64,000 nt of DNA from Chitinophagales bacterium (GTDB taxonomy: Bacteria; Bacteroidota; Bacteroidia; Chitinophagales; JADIYW01), in assembly GCA_019694955.1 (NCBI GenBank), contig JAIBAX010000003.1:98617-162616 (forward strand), written 5' to 3'. Position numbers and translations under genes: made by a program. This document shows, one piece after another, positions 8,191-16,618 of this stretch (its first letter is position 1; each line of letters opens with the position of its first letter). The notes beneath the pieces were generated by a model. It saw only the letters and a list, made by a program, of their open reading frames with translations. It did no database searches and had not been told where the DNA came from.

Positions 8191-8839
8191 AGGGTTGGGT
8201 ATTAAAATCAGATTCCTCATAAAACCTGACACCTGTAATCTTCTGCTCAGTTAAAATATCTTTTACTCGTTCCGATACGTAAAAAGAATCATCAAAATGT
8301 CCTATCCTAAATACGTCATAATCCCAAATATTAAATCCTTCCTTAAAATGATACCCATTCTTTGCTACTAATTTTAAGAAAATACTTTCAATGCAATTTT
8401 CCTTATACGCTTGTATTACCCCCTCTCTGTTTGCAGGCACTATTGTATCTAATTCCGTAATATCCCCCAATATATCTTCAACCAAAATAAAGTCACTCTT
8501 TTCGTAATCAATATGATGGGTCAAATCGCTATTGAAAAACATAAAATTATACCCAATTAATTCATCATCTATTATTTTAACAAATTGAATATCCTTAAGG
8601 TTATAATTGGATATTAAGTCAGAAAAATACTCCCGAATTATAATGCCATCCAGACTTACACCACTGATACTAAGTACATCCGTTATCTTGGCTTTTTTTT
8701 CTAAAGTCAATCGAATCCAATCAATAGAATCAAACGGATAACTTGAATACATATCTCGTTTTGCCATATCTATTGGAGGCATGTCAACATTTGCCTGAAA
8801 TCCGTTCTCTGCACCCACAATTAACCTATAAATCTTCAT
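8189..8839 (-). CDS. Immunity protein candidate resembling Imm11/DUF1629
   Basis: The 216-residue cytoplasmic protein has no signal peptide. It starts MKIYRLIVGAENGFQANVDM and ends with YVSERVKDILTEQKITGVRF, a pattern similar to the C-terminal 'SER-K-AL--G-TGV-F' signature of the DUF1629/Imm11 immunity family in polymorphic toxin loci. Upstream, out of frame with the preceding gene, is a tail-like frame ending KKVLGKILNEQFSEQNAI. The linker L5 follows. The family assignment is from memory of the motif and needs a profile search. Confidence 0.55.
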   Translation of the reverse strand: MKIYRLIVGAENGFQANVDMPPIDMAKRDMYSSYPFDSIDWIRLTLEKKAKITDVLSISGVSLDGIIIREYFSDLISNYNLKDIQFVKIIDDELIGYNFMFFNSDLTHHIDYEKSDFILVEDILGDITELDTIVPANREGVIQAYKENCIESIFLKLVAKNGYHFKEGFNIWDYDVFRIGHFDDSFYVSERVKDILTEQKITGVRFYEESDFNTQP

Positions 8840-8906
8840 ACCTATTAAATTGCATTTTGCTCTGAAAATTGTTCATTCAAGATTTTTCCCAACACTTTCT
8901 TATACT

Positions 8907-9452
8907 TTATCTTTTTGCACAGTATTTTTTCTTAATTCTTTGCTTTAAATCCTTTTTACTCCCAATAATTTTACCATTTTTCTTAAGGGCAAATCTTGAA
9001 ATATAATCTGAATATCCAAAATATGAATAATAATCTTTAAAGTCAAAGATAAGTGAGTATTCTTTACCTATTGTAATGGAGATCTCGACTTCCTTATTTC
9101 CACTTCCTTCAAATAGTAATTCATCCATCTTAAAAATGCCGTTTTCATATTTAATTCCTTTAAATATCTTATAAGTACTTGTAAAATATATACTTGTGTC
9201 AAAATCATAAAAAAAACTTTTGGGGTCAAATGAAGGAGTTAGGCGTAAATCAATGATAAGTGAATCACCCACTATTTCATAATTAATAATGGTATTATTA
9301 AAATTTTCTTCCAAAAGATTATAATCAATTGCCGAAAATATAAATATACTATCACACACTTTTATTAAGTAACTATCAGTTGCTTTTTGGGCATTTAATA
9401 ATGATGGAATAAGCCCGATACAAGTAAAAATAATAAGAATAAATCTATTCAT
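8907..9452 (-). CDS. Small secreted protein, immunity-like (unknown family)
   Basis: The start is ATG 9452 (MNRFILIIFTCIGLIPSLLN, signal peptide, cleavage near AQKATD) and the product is about 181 residues. It is rich in beta-prone aromatic and aspartate residues, with no recognised motif. Linker L4 and a short tail-like frame ending TKEVRVALNGFNLLLNP lie upstream. It probably forms the exported partner of another lost toxin tail, but the function is unknown. Confidence 0.55.
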   Translation of the reverse strand: MNRFILIIFTCIGLIPSLLNAQKATDSYLIKVCDSIFIFSAIDYNLLEENFNNTIINYEIVGDSLIIDLRLTPSFDPKSFFYDFDTSIYFTSTYKIFKGIKYENGIFKMDELLFEGSGNKEVEISITIGKEYSLIFDFKDYYSYFGYSDYISRFALKKNGKIIGSKKDLKQRIKKKYCAKR

Positions 9453-9553
9453 TATCAAGGATTAAGTAATAGATTAAATCCATTAAGTGCCACACGTACC
9501 TCTTTTGTAAATGGTATTATTTAAAGTTCAATTTCTTCTACAACTCATCATGG

Positions 9554-9810
9554 ATAGTTTGAGACAACCCAAGTTTTTACCTATTTACTACGCTAAGATA
9601 GTAAGTTTTTTGTTTAGGAAGTAATGCAAGGAATAATGATTTTCCTTGACCGTGGTACTCCGTGTTGATTTCTCCGACTGCGGACAGTACAAACTTGTAT
9701 TTTTTTGCAATTTTCTACAATAAAAAATGAGAAAACCTTTCCGACATTCTCCTTTCTATACAATTTTCTATTTTAAAAATACCTCTCTATTGCTAACAAC
9801 CACTTTTTAT
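9554..9810. repeat. Recurrent inter-module linker, copy L4 (chimeric)
   Basis: The first half is the L1/L2 sequence (GTTTGAGACAACCCAAG, GCTAAGATAG, TTTAGGAAGTAATGCAAGG, GTTGATTTCTCCG). The second half instead matches L5, including the hairpin GAGAA...TTCTC. It is therefore a recombinant between two linker types and is direct evidence that modules have been shuffled at these sequences. Confidence 0.75.
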
Positions 9811-9861
9811 ATAATTATCGTAACATTTGCTTGGGAACTCTATTTGGTTAGTGCGGTGAGA

Positions 9862-10467
9862 CTAAGGAGAACTGCACAAATAACATACTTTAATTTTTTT
9901 CCTTATTATTCTTCCTTCGTTTGTATAAACCATTAGTTCTAATTCACTACCATCCTTAAACATATTCTTATTTGAATTAAAAAACAAATCAAACGTTCTT
10001 CCCTCTGTTAACCATGCAAGTTCCATATCATGCATAGAATTATAAATATCTCTAAAGTCATCTAAGCATTTAATTATATGCTTAGATGAATCAATAATCC
10101 TATTACCTTTAATAATTTCCCTTTTGGGCAAATAAAGATTGTTGGTTACATCTGAAACTATAACCCCATCTTTTACAAGATACATTCTTATACTATCAAT
10201 ATATTCTATAGGACCATTACTAAAACTTTTTGTCACATCATTAGTATATTTAGTATGTTTTGCTGGTCTAATCTTAACATCAAAAAAAATACCAAAAAAA
10301 CTAGAATCTATCTTTGAAGTAATACAATCATAATTAATATAAGTCTCTGTATAACAAACTTCTTCTATTATATAATTGATACCTTCAATTTCATAATTTA
10401 AAGGAATTTTATTATTGCAACAACCAATAAGTAAGGCGGATATCAAACTTAAAATTATAAACTTCAT
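9862..10467 (-). CDS. Small lipoprotein, immunity-like (unknown family)
   Basis: A 201-residue lipoprotein begins MKFIILSLISALLIGCCNNK, with lipobox LIGC. The mature part is beta-rich (SIRMYLVKDGVIVSDVTNNL, SELELMVYTNEGRIIRKKIK) and could be a periplasm-facing beta-sandwich. I do not recognise the family. It is preceded by tail fragment D with a 10-bp gap and followed by linker L4, the same module order as its neighbours. Confidence 0.6.
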   Translation of the reverse strand: MKFIILSLISALLIGCCNNKIPLNYEIEGINYIIEEVCYTETYINYDCITSKIDSSFFGIFFDVKIRPAKHTKYTNDVTKSFSNGPIEYIDSIRMYLVKDGVIVSDVTNNLYLPKREIIKGNRIIDSSKHIIKCLDDFRDIYNSMHDMELAWLTEGRTFDLFFNSNKNMFKDGSELELMVYTNEGRIIRKKIKVCYLCSSP

Positions 10468-10477
10468 TTTTTATTTT

Positions 10478-10576
10478 TTATTTTTTTAAAGCCCACCAAC
10501 CTTCTATGCCATCCTTAAAAGCTTTCAAGGTACCAGAATAACTTTCACTTTCCTTCTTCTGTGCGGCGGAACAAAT
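10478..10576 (-). pseudogene. Orphan C-terminal tail fragment D, in frame after the LRR gene stop
   Basis: The 32 sense codons after the TGA of the gene at 10577-11470 stay in the same frame and read AAQKKESESYSGTLKAFKDG, IEGWWALKK and stop. There is no start codon. It may be a displaced toxin tail joined at a recombination junction or the end of the upstream protein cut off by a nonsense change. Confidence 0.4.
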
Positions 10577-11470
10577 TCATGGGCGTTCATTCATTTCAAA
10601 ATTTGAAATACAAATACTAGGTTGATTAGGTGAATTTAAAATGTATTCACAAATAAGTTCTCGTTTACTAAATTTTTGATAAGCTAGTGCTTTGTCTATC
10701 TGCATTACATGAAAAATCCCAAAATTATTAATATTACTTAAAAGAAATTTTTTATCAACTTTGTAAAGTGTTATTTGAGAAGGGATGGCTTGAAGTTGAG
10801 GAATATTAGGTGAAATATTAAATAGTGTAAGATTATTAATAACAGTTTTCTTACATAAACCATTATCCAAAAACATTTTTTCTGCATTTATATTATCAAC
10901 AAGACCTTCTATGCTTAAAACATCCAAAGATGAAAATAAATGCAAAGGTATTAGATAGTCTGCTTTAGGCGATTTAATAGATAATTTTAATTCTTGCAAT
11001 CTTTTCAATGTTACTTTGTTTAGAAAGCCAAAAAATAATTCTCCTGAGCATTTCAAATCATATAGATATAATTGTTCTATATTTTGCAAAATAAATATAT
11101 CTCCACAAATTCCAGAATCTAATGGTGCAACAACAACTAACTTGGCAAGGTTATTAAATTGTACAAATTCTGTATCTATTTTCTGCAAATAAGGAGCATT
11201 AATAAAAACATATTTGCAACTTTTGCACAAACTTTTAATAAATGATGGCAATCTTAAAATACTTGTATCATTAAGATGAAATTCTACTATTGAATCTTTA
11301 TCTAAAGTATTTTTAATAAATTCATCTTCGGTCTGAAAATCGTAATAACTTATTTTGCCTTTATTTGTAACGCCTACCTTGTAAGTCGGATTATCATTTG
11401 GAAAAAGATTAAAGGTATATAAAGTAAAAATAATTGTACTGAATAAAAACTTAATAAAATGAATACTCAT
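10577..11470 (-). CDS. Secreted leucine-rich-repeat-like protein
   Basis: The 297-residue protein has an N-terminal signal sequence (MSIHFIKFLFSTIIFTLYTF). Its irregular leucine-rich segments include LRLPSFIKSLCKSCKYVFIN, LAKLVVVAPLDSG, IEQLYLYDLKCSG, LQELKLSIKSP and LDVLSIEGL. The repeat spacing of about 22-25 residues suggests an LRR-type solenoid for protein binding at the cell surface. It stands upstream of tail D and may be a partner or resident of the immunity array. No catalytic motif is seen. Confidence 0.6.
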   Translation of the reverse strand: MSIHFIKFLFSTIIFTLYTFNLFPNDNPTYKVGVTNKGKISYYDFQTEDEFIKNTLDKDSIVEFHLNDTSILRLPSFIKSLCKSCKYVFINAPYLQKIDTEFVQFNNLAKLVVVAPLDSGICGDIFILQNIEQLYLYDLKCSGELFFGFLNKVTLKRLQELKLSIKSPKADYLIPLHLFSSLDVLSIEGLVDNINAEKMFLDNGLCKKTVINNLTLFNISPNIPQLQAIPSQITLYKVDKKFLLSNINNFGIFHVMQIDKALAYQKFSKRELICEYILNSPNQPSICISNFEMNERP

Positions 11471-11631
11471 TTCTTACTAATTTTATAATTTAACGACAAG
11501 GATCTAAATTAAAAGCTGGGGGTTTTCTACTATATCGTATACTAAACGATTGTTAAGAGAAATTGGCTCATGCTGGTAATAGTGATACATTTTTAATTTT
11601 TAATTAATCATTCAAAATTAAAAAAGGAAGA

Positions 11632-12054
11632 TTATTTAAGAGAACTCTTTTCTACCACATACGTATTAGACCACTTATCATGCCATCCATTATCAGACCA
11701 AAAAAAGGATAGACTTTCGAAAGGGACAATCCGACTTAGCGACCTAATCAAGATATTCAGCAACGGTGGCTTATTACCTTCTTCATCAACTAATCTGGTT
11801 TGGGTAATTAATTTTCCTATTGTTGTACCAAAAATACCTTCTAAGATAAAATAGTATAAAACCAGAAAAAATGCTGTTACTAACCTAAGACCTATTTTAC
11901 TTGTAGGATCACTTTCATCTATAAAAGAAAGTTTGCCTCCCATTAATAAGTGAAATAAAAAATAAAAGACACTTAAGTCTATAATAAAGTTAATAAATCG
12001 CTTACCAACAGATGCCATTTGATGACTTGCATCATATTCCATTAATTCATCCAT
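11632..12054 (-). CDS. RDD-family membrane protein
   Basis: The 140-residue inner-membrane protein carries the RDD domain. The arginine occurs in SVGKRFINFIIDLSVFYFLF; the second helix (LVTAFFLVLYYFILEGIFG) is followed by GTTIGKLITQTRLVDEEGN and the terminal helix IRSLSRIVPFESLSFF. The conserved 'D-R-D' pattern is reduced: the first aspartate lies in IIDL and the last in WHDKWSNTYVV. RDD proteins are small transport- or envelope-linked proteins of unclear role. It is divergent from the SET gene and closes the accessory island. Confidence 0.75.
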   Translation of the reverse strand: MDELMEYDASHQMASVGKRFINFIIDLSVFYFLFHLLMGGKLSFIDESDPTSKIGLRLVTAFFLVLYYFILEGIFGTTIGKLITQTRLVDEEGNKPPLLNILIRSLSRIVPFESLSFFWSDNGWHDKWSNTYVVEKSSLK

Positions 12055-12107
12055 ATAGTTTTTTTCAAAATTAGAAAATTGATTTTAAATATCCAAAGAA
12101 GGAAAAC

Positions 12108-12138
12108 ATTGTTTTTATGAAGGAAGATTCTACTTTTG
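12108..12138 (+). promoter_or_regulatory. Promoter placed directly on the SET gene start
   Basis: ATTG at 12108-12111, a 19-bp spacer and a consensus TACTTTTG at 12131-12138 form a -33/-7 pair. The ATG follows only 3 bp after the -7 element, so transcription would start at or next to the AUG. Confidence 0.6.
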
Positions 12139-12141
12139 CAA

Positions 12142-12519
12142 ATGGAATTATATATACAGCATATCGAAGGCAAGGGTCGTGGTGTATTTTGCAGTGAAGA
12201 CATCGACGTCGGCACCTTAATAGAAATCTGCCCTGTAATCGTGCTGCCAGAAAAGGATAGAATTTTAATCGATCAATCGGACTTATATAATTACTATTTC
12301 TTATGGGGCGATGAACATAAAGAAACTGCCATCGCCTTAGGATTTGGCTCAGTTTATAACCATTCCTACCAACCAAATGCGCGCTATGAAACCTATTATG
12401 AGGAACAGGTTATCCATTTTATCGCACATAAGTTTATTCCCGCAGATACAGAAATCACTATCAACTACAACCACGACCCTGACGACAAGGACGAACTTTG
12501 GTTCAATGTTCAAAAATGA
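12142..12519 (+). CDS. SET-domain protein
   Basis: The 125-residue protein is a minimal SET domain, the fold of protein-lysine methyltransferases. The start motif GKGRGVFCSEDIDVGTLIE gives the SAM-binding GxG. GFGSVYNHSYQPNARY matches the conserved NHS knot-forming motif, and DTEITINYNHD matches the 'E-x-x-Y-Y' end. It lacks the pre- and post-SET regions, as do other short bacterial SET proteins. ATG 12142 is chosen over the upstream TTG because of the promoter position. The substrate is unknown. Confidence 0.8.
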   Translation: MELYIQHIEGKGRGVFCSEDIDVGTLIEICPVIVLPEKDRILIDQSDLYNYYFLWGDEHKETAIALGFGSVYNHSYQPNARYETYYEEQVIHFIAHKFIPADTEITINYNHDPDDKDELWFNVQK

Positions 12520-12637
12520 TGATATTTAGAAAAATTCAGTCAGAACCTGTCTTTTACATAGTTATTAACATCATTCAAACAACTCCTTGGCTATTTCTCT
12601 CCATTACAGCCTATATTTGACTGAAAATATGGTAATT

Positions 12638-13987
12638 ATGAAAAATAGGCATTTTTCTTTCAAATATTTAATATTTTTCTTCATCCTCATCTCCATCGTT
12701 TCGTGCAAGAAAGATGAAGAAACCATCGGTACTGATACTGATGTCACTAAATTGTCTAACAACATTGCCCGAGAATGGATGGATTTGAATGCGGATTTAG
12801 TGAAAAAGACAAAAGGTTATGCCCCGCCAATAGCCGCAAGGACTTTCGGCTATGTAGGTTTGACCATGTATGAAGTTGCCGTACAAGGATATGATAAGAA
12901 TTATTCACTGCAAGGTCAGCTCAATGGTCTCACTTCACTTCCTACTGCAAGTGGAGATTACAACTGGGCTTTAGTATTTAATGCGGCGGTAGCAGAAATT
13001 ACTTATCAATTATTTGCGCCTACAGGAACGGAAGAGCATCTGGTTGCCATTGCCCAACTGAAGGAAAAAATAAAGAAAGAATACGCAGATGAAGACCCTT
13101 CTATCATTGAGCAGTCAGAAACCTATGGAAAAACACTTGCAGAGGCCATCTTCGAGTACTCCAAATCGGATGGTGGCTTCGAAGCACAACTGGATCCCTT
13201 TCAGCAACCGTTTACAATGCCTGTTGGAGACTCCATCTGGATTCCAACGGGAAGTACACTTAAACCTTTGTGTCCAAAATGGGGTACAAATAGAACATTT
13301 ATTGCTTCAGATATAGACTTTGGCATAGCACCCGCACCAGTTCCATTTTCCACCGACCCCGCCTCTGCCATGTATCAACAAGCTAAGGCTGTATATAACC
13401 AAGATAGATACAATACTCAAGACCAAATAGATATCGCTAATTTTTGGGCGGATGATGCAGGAGCAACAGCAACGCCGCCAGGTCACTCTATATTAATTAC
13501 CAGTCAATTATTGGTTGAAAAAAATGCCAACCTGCTACAATCAGCGGTCGCATTCGGACTAATGGGTATGGCGTTAAATGATGCATTTATTTGCTGCTGG
13601 AAAACCAAGTTCAACTACAATTTACTGAGACCTGTTACTTATATACAACGCTATATCGATCCTTCTTTCACTACCATACTTAACACACCACCTTTTCCTT
13701 CTTACACCTCGGGACATTCTTCACAGATGGGTGCTGCCATGGAAATATTTATTAAGCTTTTTGCCAAAAATACTGCCGGAGATTACTCCTTCGTAGATTT
13801 TACCAAACAAAGATATGGATTCACCGTCCGCTTCTTTGACAATTTCCACGAAATGGCAGATGAGTGCGCCAACTCCAGACTTTATGGCGGCATACACTAT
13901 CCTATGGATAATACAACCGGCTTACAAATGGGTAGTCAGATTGGCAATAACCTGCTTAATACAGTAAATTATCCCAAAGTATTTTAA
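12638..13987 (+). CDS. Lipoprotein of the PAP2 / vanadium haloperoxidase superfamily
   Basis: The start at 12638 gives MKNRHFSFKYLIFFFILISI followed by the lipobox VSC. The roughly 450-residue product has the vanadate/phosphate pocket in order: K...NYNLLRPVTYIQ, PSYTSGHSSQMG and SRLYGGIHYPMD. These match the three motifs (K-x6-RP, PSGH, SR-x5-H-x3-D) of haloperoxidases and acid phosphatases. The N-terminal helical region (NNIAREWMDLNADLVKKTKG) is typical of the vanadium chloroperoxidase-like group. It may act in the periplasm or on the outer membrane. Whether it is a phosphatase or a peroxidase cannot be read from sequence. Confidence 0.85.
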   Translation: MKNRHFSFKYLIFFFILISIVSCKKDEETIGTDTDVTKLSNNIAREWMDLNADLVKKTKGYAPPIAARTFGYVGLTMYEVAVQGYDKNYSLQGQLNGLTSLPTASGDYNWALVFNAAVAEITYQLFAPTGTEEHLVAIAQLKEKIKKEYADEDPSIIEQSETYGKTLAEAIFEYSKSDGGFEAQLDPFQQPFTMPVGDSIWIPTGSTLKPLCPKWGTNRTFIASDIDFGIAPAPVPFSTDPASAMYQQAKAVYNQDRYNTQDQIDIANFWADDAGATATPPGHSILITSQLLVEKNANLLQSAVAFGLMGMALNDAFICCWKTKFNYNLLRPVTYIQRYIDPSFTTILNTPPFPSYTSGHSSQMGAAMEIFIKLFAKNTAGDYSFVDFTKQRYGFTVRFFDNFHEMADECANSRLYGGIHYPMDNTTGLQMGSQIGNNLLNTVNYPKVF

Positions 13988-14005
13988 TCTTTTGAATTGA
14001 ATTTT

Positions 14006-14020
14006 CAACCTTCGAGGTTA
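14006..14020. repeat. REP-like palindrome (CAACCTTCGAGGTTA)
   Basis: Imperfect copy of the window-wide palindrome CAACCTCnGAGGTTG, lying in the short gap between the haloperoxidase-like gene and pcm. Confidence 0.6.
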
Positions 14021-14040
14021 AAACTCCGTACTTTTATACC

Positions 14041-14688
14041 ATGGAAGATAATTACAGACATAAAGGCATGCGCAAACAGATGGTGGATGAACTTCGCCAG
14101 AAAGGTATTACGGATGAATCTGTCTTGAAAGCAATTGAAACGGTGCCTAGGCATCTTTTCCTGGACAAAGCTTTTTTGGAACGCGCTTATCAAAACAAAC
14201 CTTTCCCCATTGGCAAAGGGCAAACGATTTCTCACCCCTTCACGGTGGCTTATCAATCAGAATTATTGCAAATTAAATCCGGTGAAAAAGTACTGGAAAT
14301 AGGTACCGGCTCAGGCTATCAAGCATGTATCTTAGACTTGTTGGGTGCAAAAGTATATTCTATTGAAAGACACGAGGTACTCTTCCAGAAAAGCCGTGAC
14401 CTCATTAAAAAGCTGGGATTCAATAAAATACGCTGTTTCTATGGTGATGGATTTGAAGGACTTCCGGGGTTTGCTCCTTTTGATAAAATCATCATTACCG
14501 CAGCGGCTCCTATAATCCCTGACAAGCTATTGCAACAACTTGCTATTGGCGGAAAAATGGTCATCCCTCTTGGAGAAGGAAATAAACAAAAGATGCTCCG
14601 CCTTACAAAAACAAGCGACCACGACTACGCTCACGAGGCTTTCGAAGATTTTCTATTTGTACCAATGCTACAAGGCACCGAAAAGTAA
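14041..14688 (+). CDS. pcm: Protein-L-isoaspartate O-methyltransferase
   Basis: The 215-residue cytoplasmic repair enzyme methylates isoaspartyl residues in damaged proteins. Visible motifs are VPRHLFL near the start, GQTISHPFTVA, the SAM-binding loop VLEIGTGSGYQACILDLLG, YSIERHEVLFQKSRD, the motif FDKIIITAAAPIIPDKLLQQ and the closing GGKMVIPLG. The length is normal. A TACTTTTA before the ATG may be a weak -7 element. It converges on the rhodanese-thioredoxin gene, with a REP palindrome in the gap. Confidence 0.95.
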   Translation: MEDNYRHKGMRKQMVDELRQKGITDESVLKAIETVPRHLFLDKAFLERAYQNKPFPIGKGQTISHPFTVAYQSELLQIKSGEKVLEIGTGSGYQACILDLLGAKVYSIERHEVLFQKSRDLIKKLGFNKIRCFYGDGFEGLPGFAPFDKIIITAAAPIIPDKLLQQLAIGGKMVIPLGEGNKQKMLRLTKTSDHDYAHEAFEDFLFVPMLQGTEK

Positions 14689-14694
14689 TGTCGC

Positions 14695-14709
14695 CAACCC
14701 TCGAGGTTA
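14695..14709. repeat. REP-like palindrome (CAACCCTCGAGGTTA) between convergent genes
   Basis: The palindrome fills most of the 18-bp space between pcm and the convergent gene and supplies that gene's stop codon (TTA at 14707-14709 on the plus strand). It may act as a weak hairpin at both 3' ends. Confidence 0.65.
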
Positions 14710-15414
14710 CATTTTTGCCAGCATATCTAAGATTTCTTGCTTGTCCATAAAGCCGTCCTTACTGAATTTCAATTCTTTGTGGTGATATACCCTTATTGCC
14801 GGAAGTGCGTTGATTTTCATGGCGTCAGCTAAGGTTCTGTTCTCGTCTAAATTGATTCTTAGGACTACTACATTTTCGCCTTTTTCCTTAGATATTTCTT
14901 CCAAGAATGGCTTCATCTTTTGGCAAGGGCCGCACCAAGTCGCATAAAAATCTACCAACACAATCTTATCCGTTTCCAGCTGTTGCTGAAATGCTGCTTC
15001 TGTCATTCCCTTAGCGGTGGATGTAACACCTTCTTCAGGCAACCCGGCAGCACTCCATTGAAGGATTCCTCCTTCCAAATTATATACTTCCACAAACCCA
15101 TTCTCTTGAAGATACGCTGCCGCTGAGGCACTTCTACCTCCACTAAGGCAATATACAAAAACAGGTCGCTCCTTATCTAAGGTGGAAGATTCCTTCGCAA
15201 AATTCGGACTATTCCAATCAATATTTATGGCTCCTTTTATATGTCCTCCGGCAAATTCTTCCGGCGTTCGAACATCCATTATCTGTGCTGATGAGGTTAA
15301 TTTTTCTGAAAATGCCTGTGCCGCTATAGTTTCATAGGTCGTATTGCGTTTACAATTTAACAACAACACTCCGCATAGCAAAATGATAAGAAAATGAAAT
15401 TTACCGACCTGCAT
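14707..15414 (-). CDS. Lipoprotein with rhodanese and thioredoxin domains
   Basis: The 235-residue envelope protein starts MQVGKFHFLIILLCGVLLLN with lipobox LLNC. Residues about 30-125 form a rhodanese domain (MDVRTPEEFAGGHIKGAINI, active-site loop YCLSGGRSAS with its cysteine). Residues about 130-235 form a thioredoxin domain (VDFYATWCGPCQKMKPFLEE with the CGPC centre). The fusion suggests sulfur transfer coupled to thiol-disulfide exchange on the periplasmic side. Both active sites are intact. The stop codon lies within a REP palindrome. Confidence 0.85.
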   Translation of the reverse strand: MQVGKFHFLIILLCGVLLLNCKRNTTYETIAAQAFSEKLTSSAQIMDVRTPEEFAGGHIKGAINIDWNSPNFAKESSTLDKERPVFVYCLSGGRSASAAAYLQENGFVEVYNLEGGILQWSAAGLPEEGVTSTAKGMTEAAFQQQLETDKIVLVDFYATWCGPCQKMKPFLEEISKEKGENVVVLRINLDENRTLADAMKINALPAIRVYHHKELKFSKDGFMDKQEILDMLAKM

Positions 15415-15548
15415 AATATCCGAGTTAATGATTAAAGTACAAATTTAGTCAATAATTTAGCGTTTCAAATGGGGGTTTAACATAATTTTATTGTGGTATG
15501 GTTTTCGATAGCAGATATTTTATATATTTTTACCACCACATTATTTGA

Positions 15549-16145
15549 ATGACAAATATGAAAAGTATGAAAAGAATTATTGGTTTATCCTTAGTAATTG
15601 TTTTAGCAATTACCACTTTAACTTCTTGTCGCAAAGGTCCAGAAGATCCATTTTTCTCTTTCATAACGAGAAAAGGAAGACTGACAAATAACTGGACTGC
15701 CCAGTCGTATACAATAGGTGGCATTGACCAATTATATCATGTTACTAATGATTCTATTGACCATCCGGATTGTGGGAAACAATATATTTCTGACACCATG
15801 ACGTCAGTATATTTTATAGACATTAAAAAAGATGGCACTTATAAAGCTAACCAAACATTTAATACCAAACAGCTTTCTACTGCGCCCGGCAGTCTATGTA
15901 CCGATTTAAATTATAATACCAGCAAGGATAGTACATCCATTACTGATGGTTTCTGGAATTTCACGGGAAGTGTTGGCGATGTGAGCAATAGAGAGCAGCT
16001 TTTCCTTTTTGATGAAGAAACGCAAAGGGGTGTTATTTGGGACATTGTCGGATTAAGATCCGATGAGGTACACCTTAGCAGGAAGTATATTATTCCCGGT
16101 CAGTCAGAATTTACCTATGAAGATTTAGTTTTAGTACCGCGTTAA
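15549..16145 (+). CDS. Hypothetical lipoprotein
   Basis: The 198-residue lipoprotein has a lipobox TSC in MKRIIGLSLVIVLAITTLTSC-like sequence. Starts at 15549, 15558 and 15567 are all ATG; the last gives the tightest signal peptide. The mature part (TNNWTAQSYTIGGID, TSVYFIDIKKDGTYKANQTF, ITDGFWNFTGSVGDVSNREQ) resembles the small lipocalin-like lipoproteins frequent in Bacteroidetes, with alternating beta strands. Its 3' end overlaps the end of smpB by 4 bp. Confidence 0.7.
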   Translation: MTNMKSMKRIIGLSLVIVLAITTLTSCRKGPEDPFFSFITRKGRLTNNWTAQSYTIGGIDQLYHVTNDSIDHPDCGKQYISDTMTSVYFIDIKKDGTYKANQTFNTKQLSTAPGSLCTDLNYNTSKDSTSITDGFWNFTGSVGDVSNREQLFLFDEETQRGVIWDIVGLRSDEVHLSRKYIIPGQSEFTYEDLVLVPR

Positions 16146-16618
16146 GACCTGCGGTTCATGACTTGTTTAATCATCATTTGAGTATCCCTTTCTTTAAGGG
16201 TTTCTCTTTTATCGAAAGATTTTTTTCCTCTGGCGAGGCAAATCTCAACCTTTGCATAGCCCCTGTCGTTAAAAAAAATGCGGTATGGAACAATTGTTAA
16301 TCCTTTTTCTTTCACCTTTAATGCTAACTTTTTCAACTCTCGCTTATTTAGCAGTAATTTCCGCACACGCATGGGCTCATGGTTATAAATATTCCCATGT
16401 TTGTACTCGCCAATATGCAAGTTCTTTGCATACAACTCCCCTCTGAGAAAGTAGCAGAAACTATCCACCATGCTCACTTTCCCTTCACGTAGTGCTTTCA
16501 CCTCCGTTCCCGTCAACATCAGCCCTGCATCAAAAGACTCTATCAATTCAAAATTGAACTTCGCCTTTCTATTCACCGTCTCTGGACTTAAGTTGGTATT
16601 TTTCTCTCTCGTTGCCAC
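16142..16618 (-). CDS. smpB: SsrA-binding protein SmpB
   Basis: The 158-residue RNA-binding protein partners tmRNA in trans-translation of stalled ribosomes. The core is clear: NRKAKFNFELIESFDAGLML, TGTEVKALREGKVSMVDSF, EPMRVRKLLLNKRELKKLAL, KGLTIVPYRIFFNDRGYAKV, ICLARGKKSFDKRETLKERD and a basic C-terminal tail that enters the ribosomal A site. The length is normal. No tmRNA gene was recognised nearby. Confidence 0.95.
   Translation of the reverse strand: MATREKNTNLSPETVNRKAKFNFELIESFDAGLMLTGTEVKALREGKVSMVDSFCYFLRGELYAKNLHIGEYKHGNIYNHEPMRVRKLLLNKRELKKLALKVKEKGLTIVPYRIFFNDRGYAKVEICLARGKKSFDKRETLKERDTQMMIKQVMNRRS

Noticed and set aside
9727..9936. Plus-strand frame beginning MRKPFRHSPFYTIFYF
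   Set aside because: It starts inside linker L4 and runs antisense into the lipoprotein gene at 9862; the other linker copies do not keep it open.
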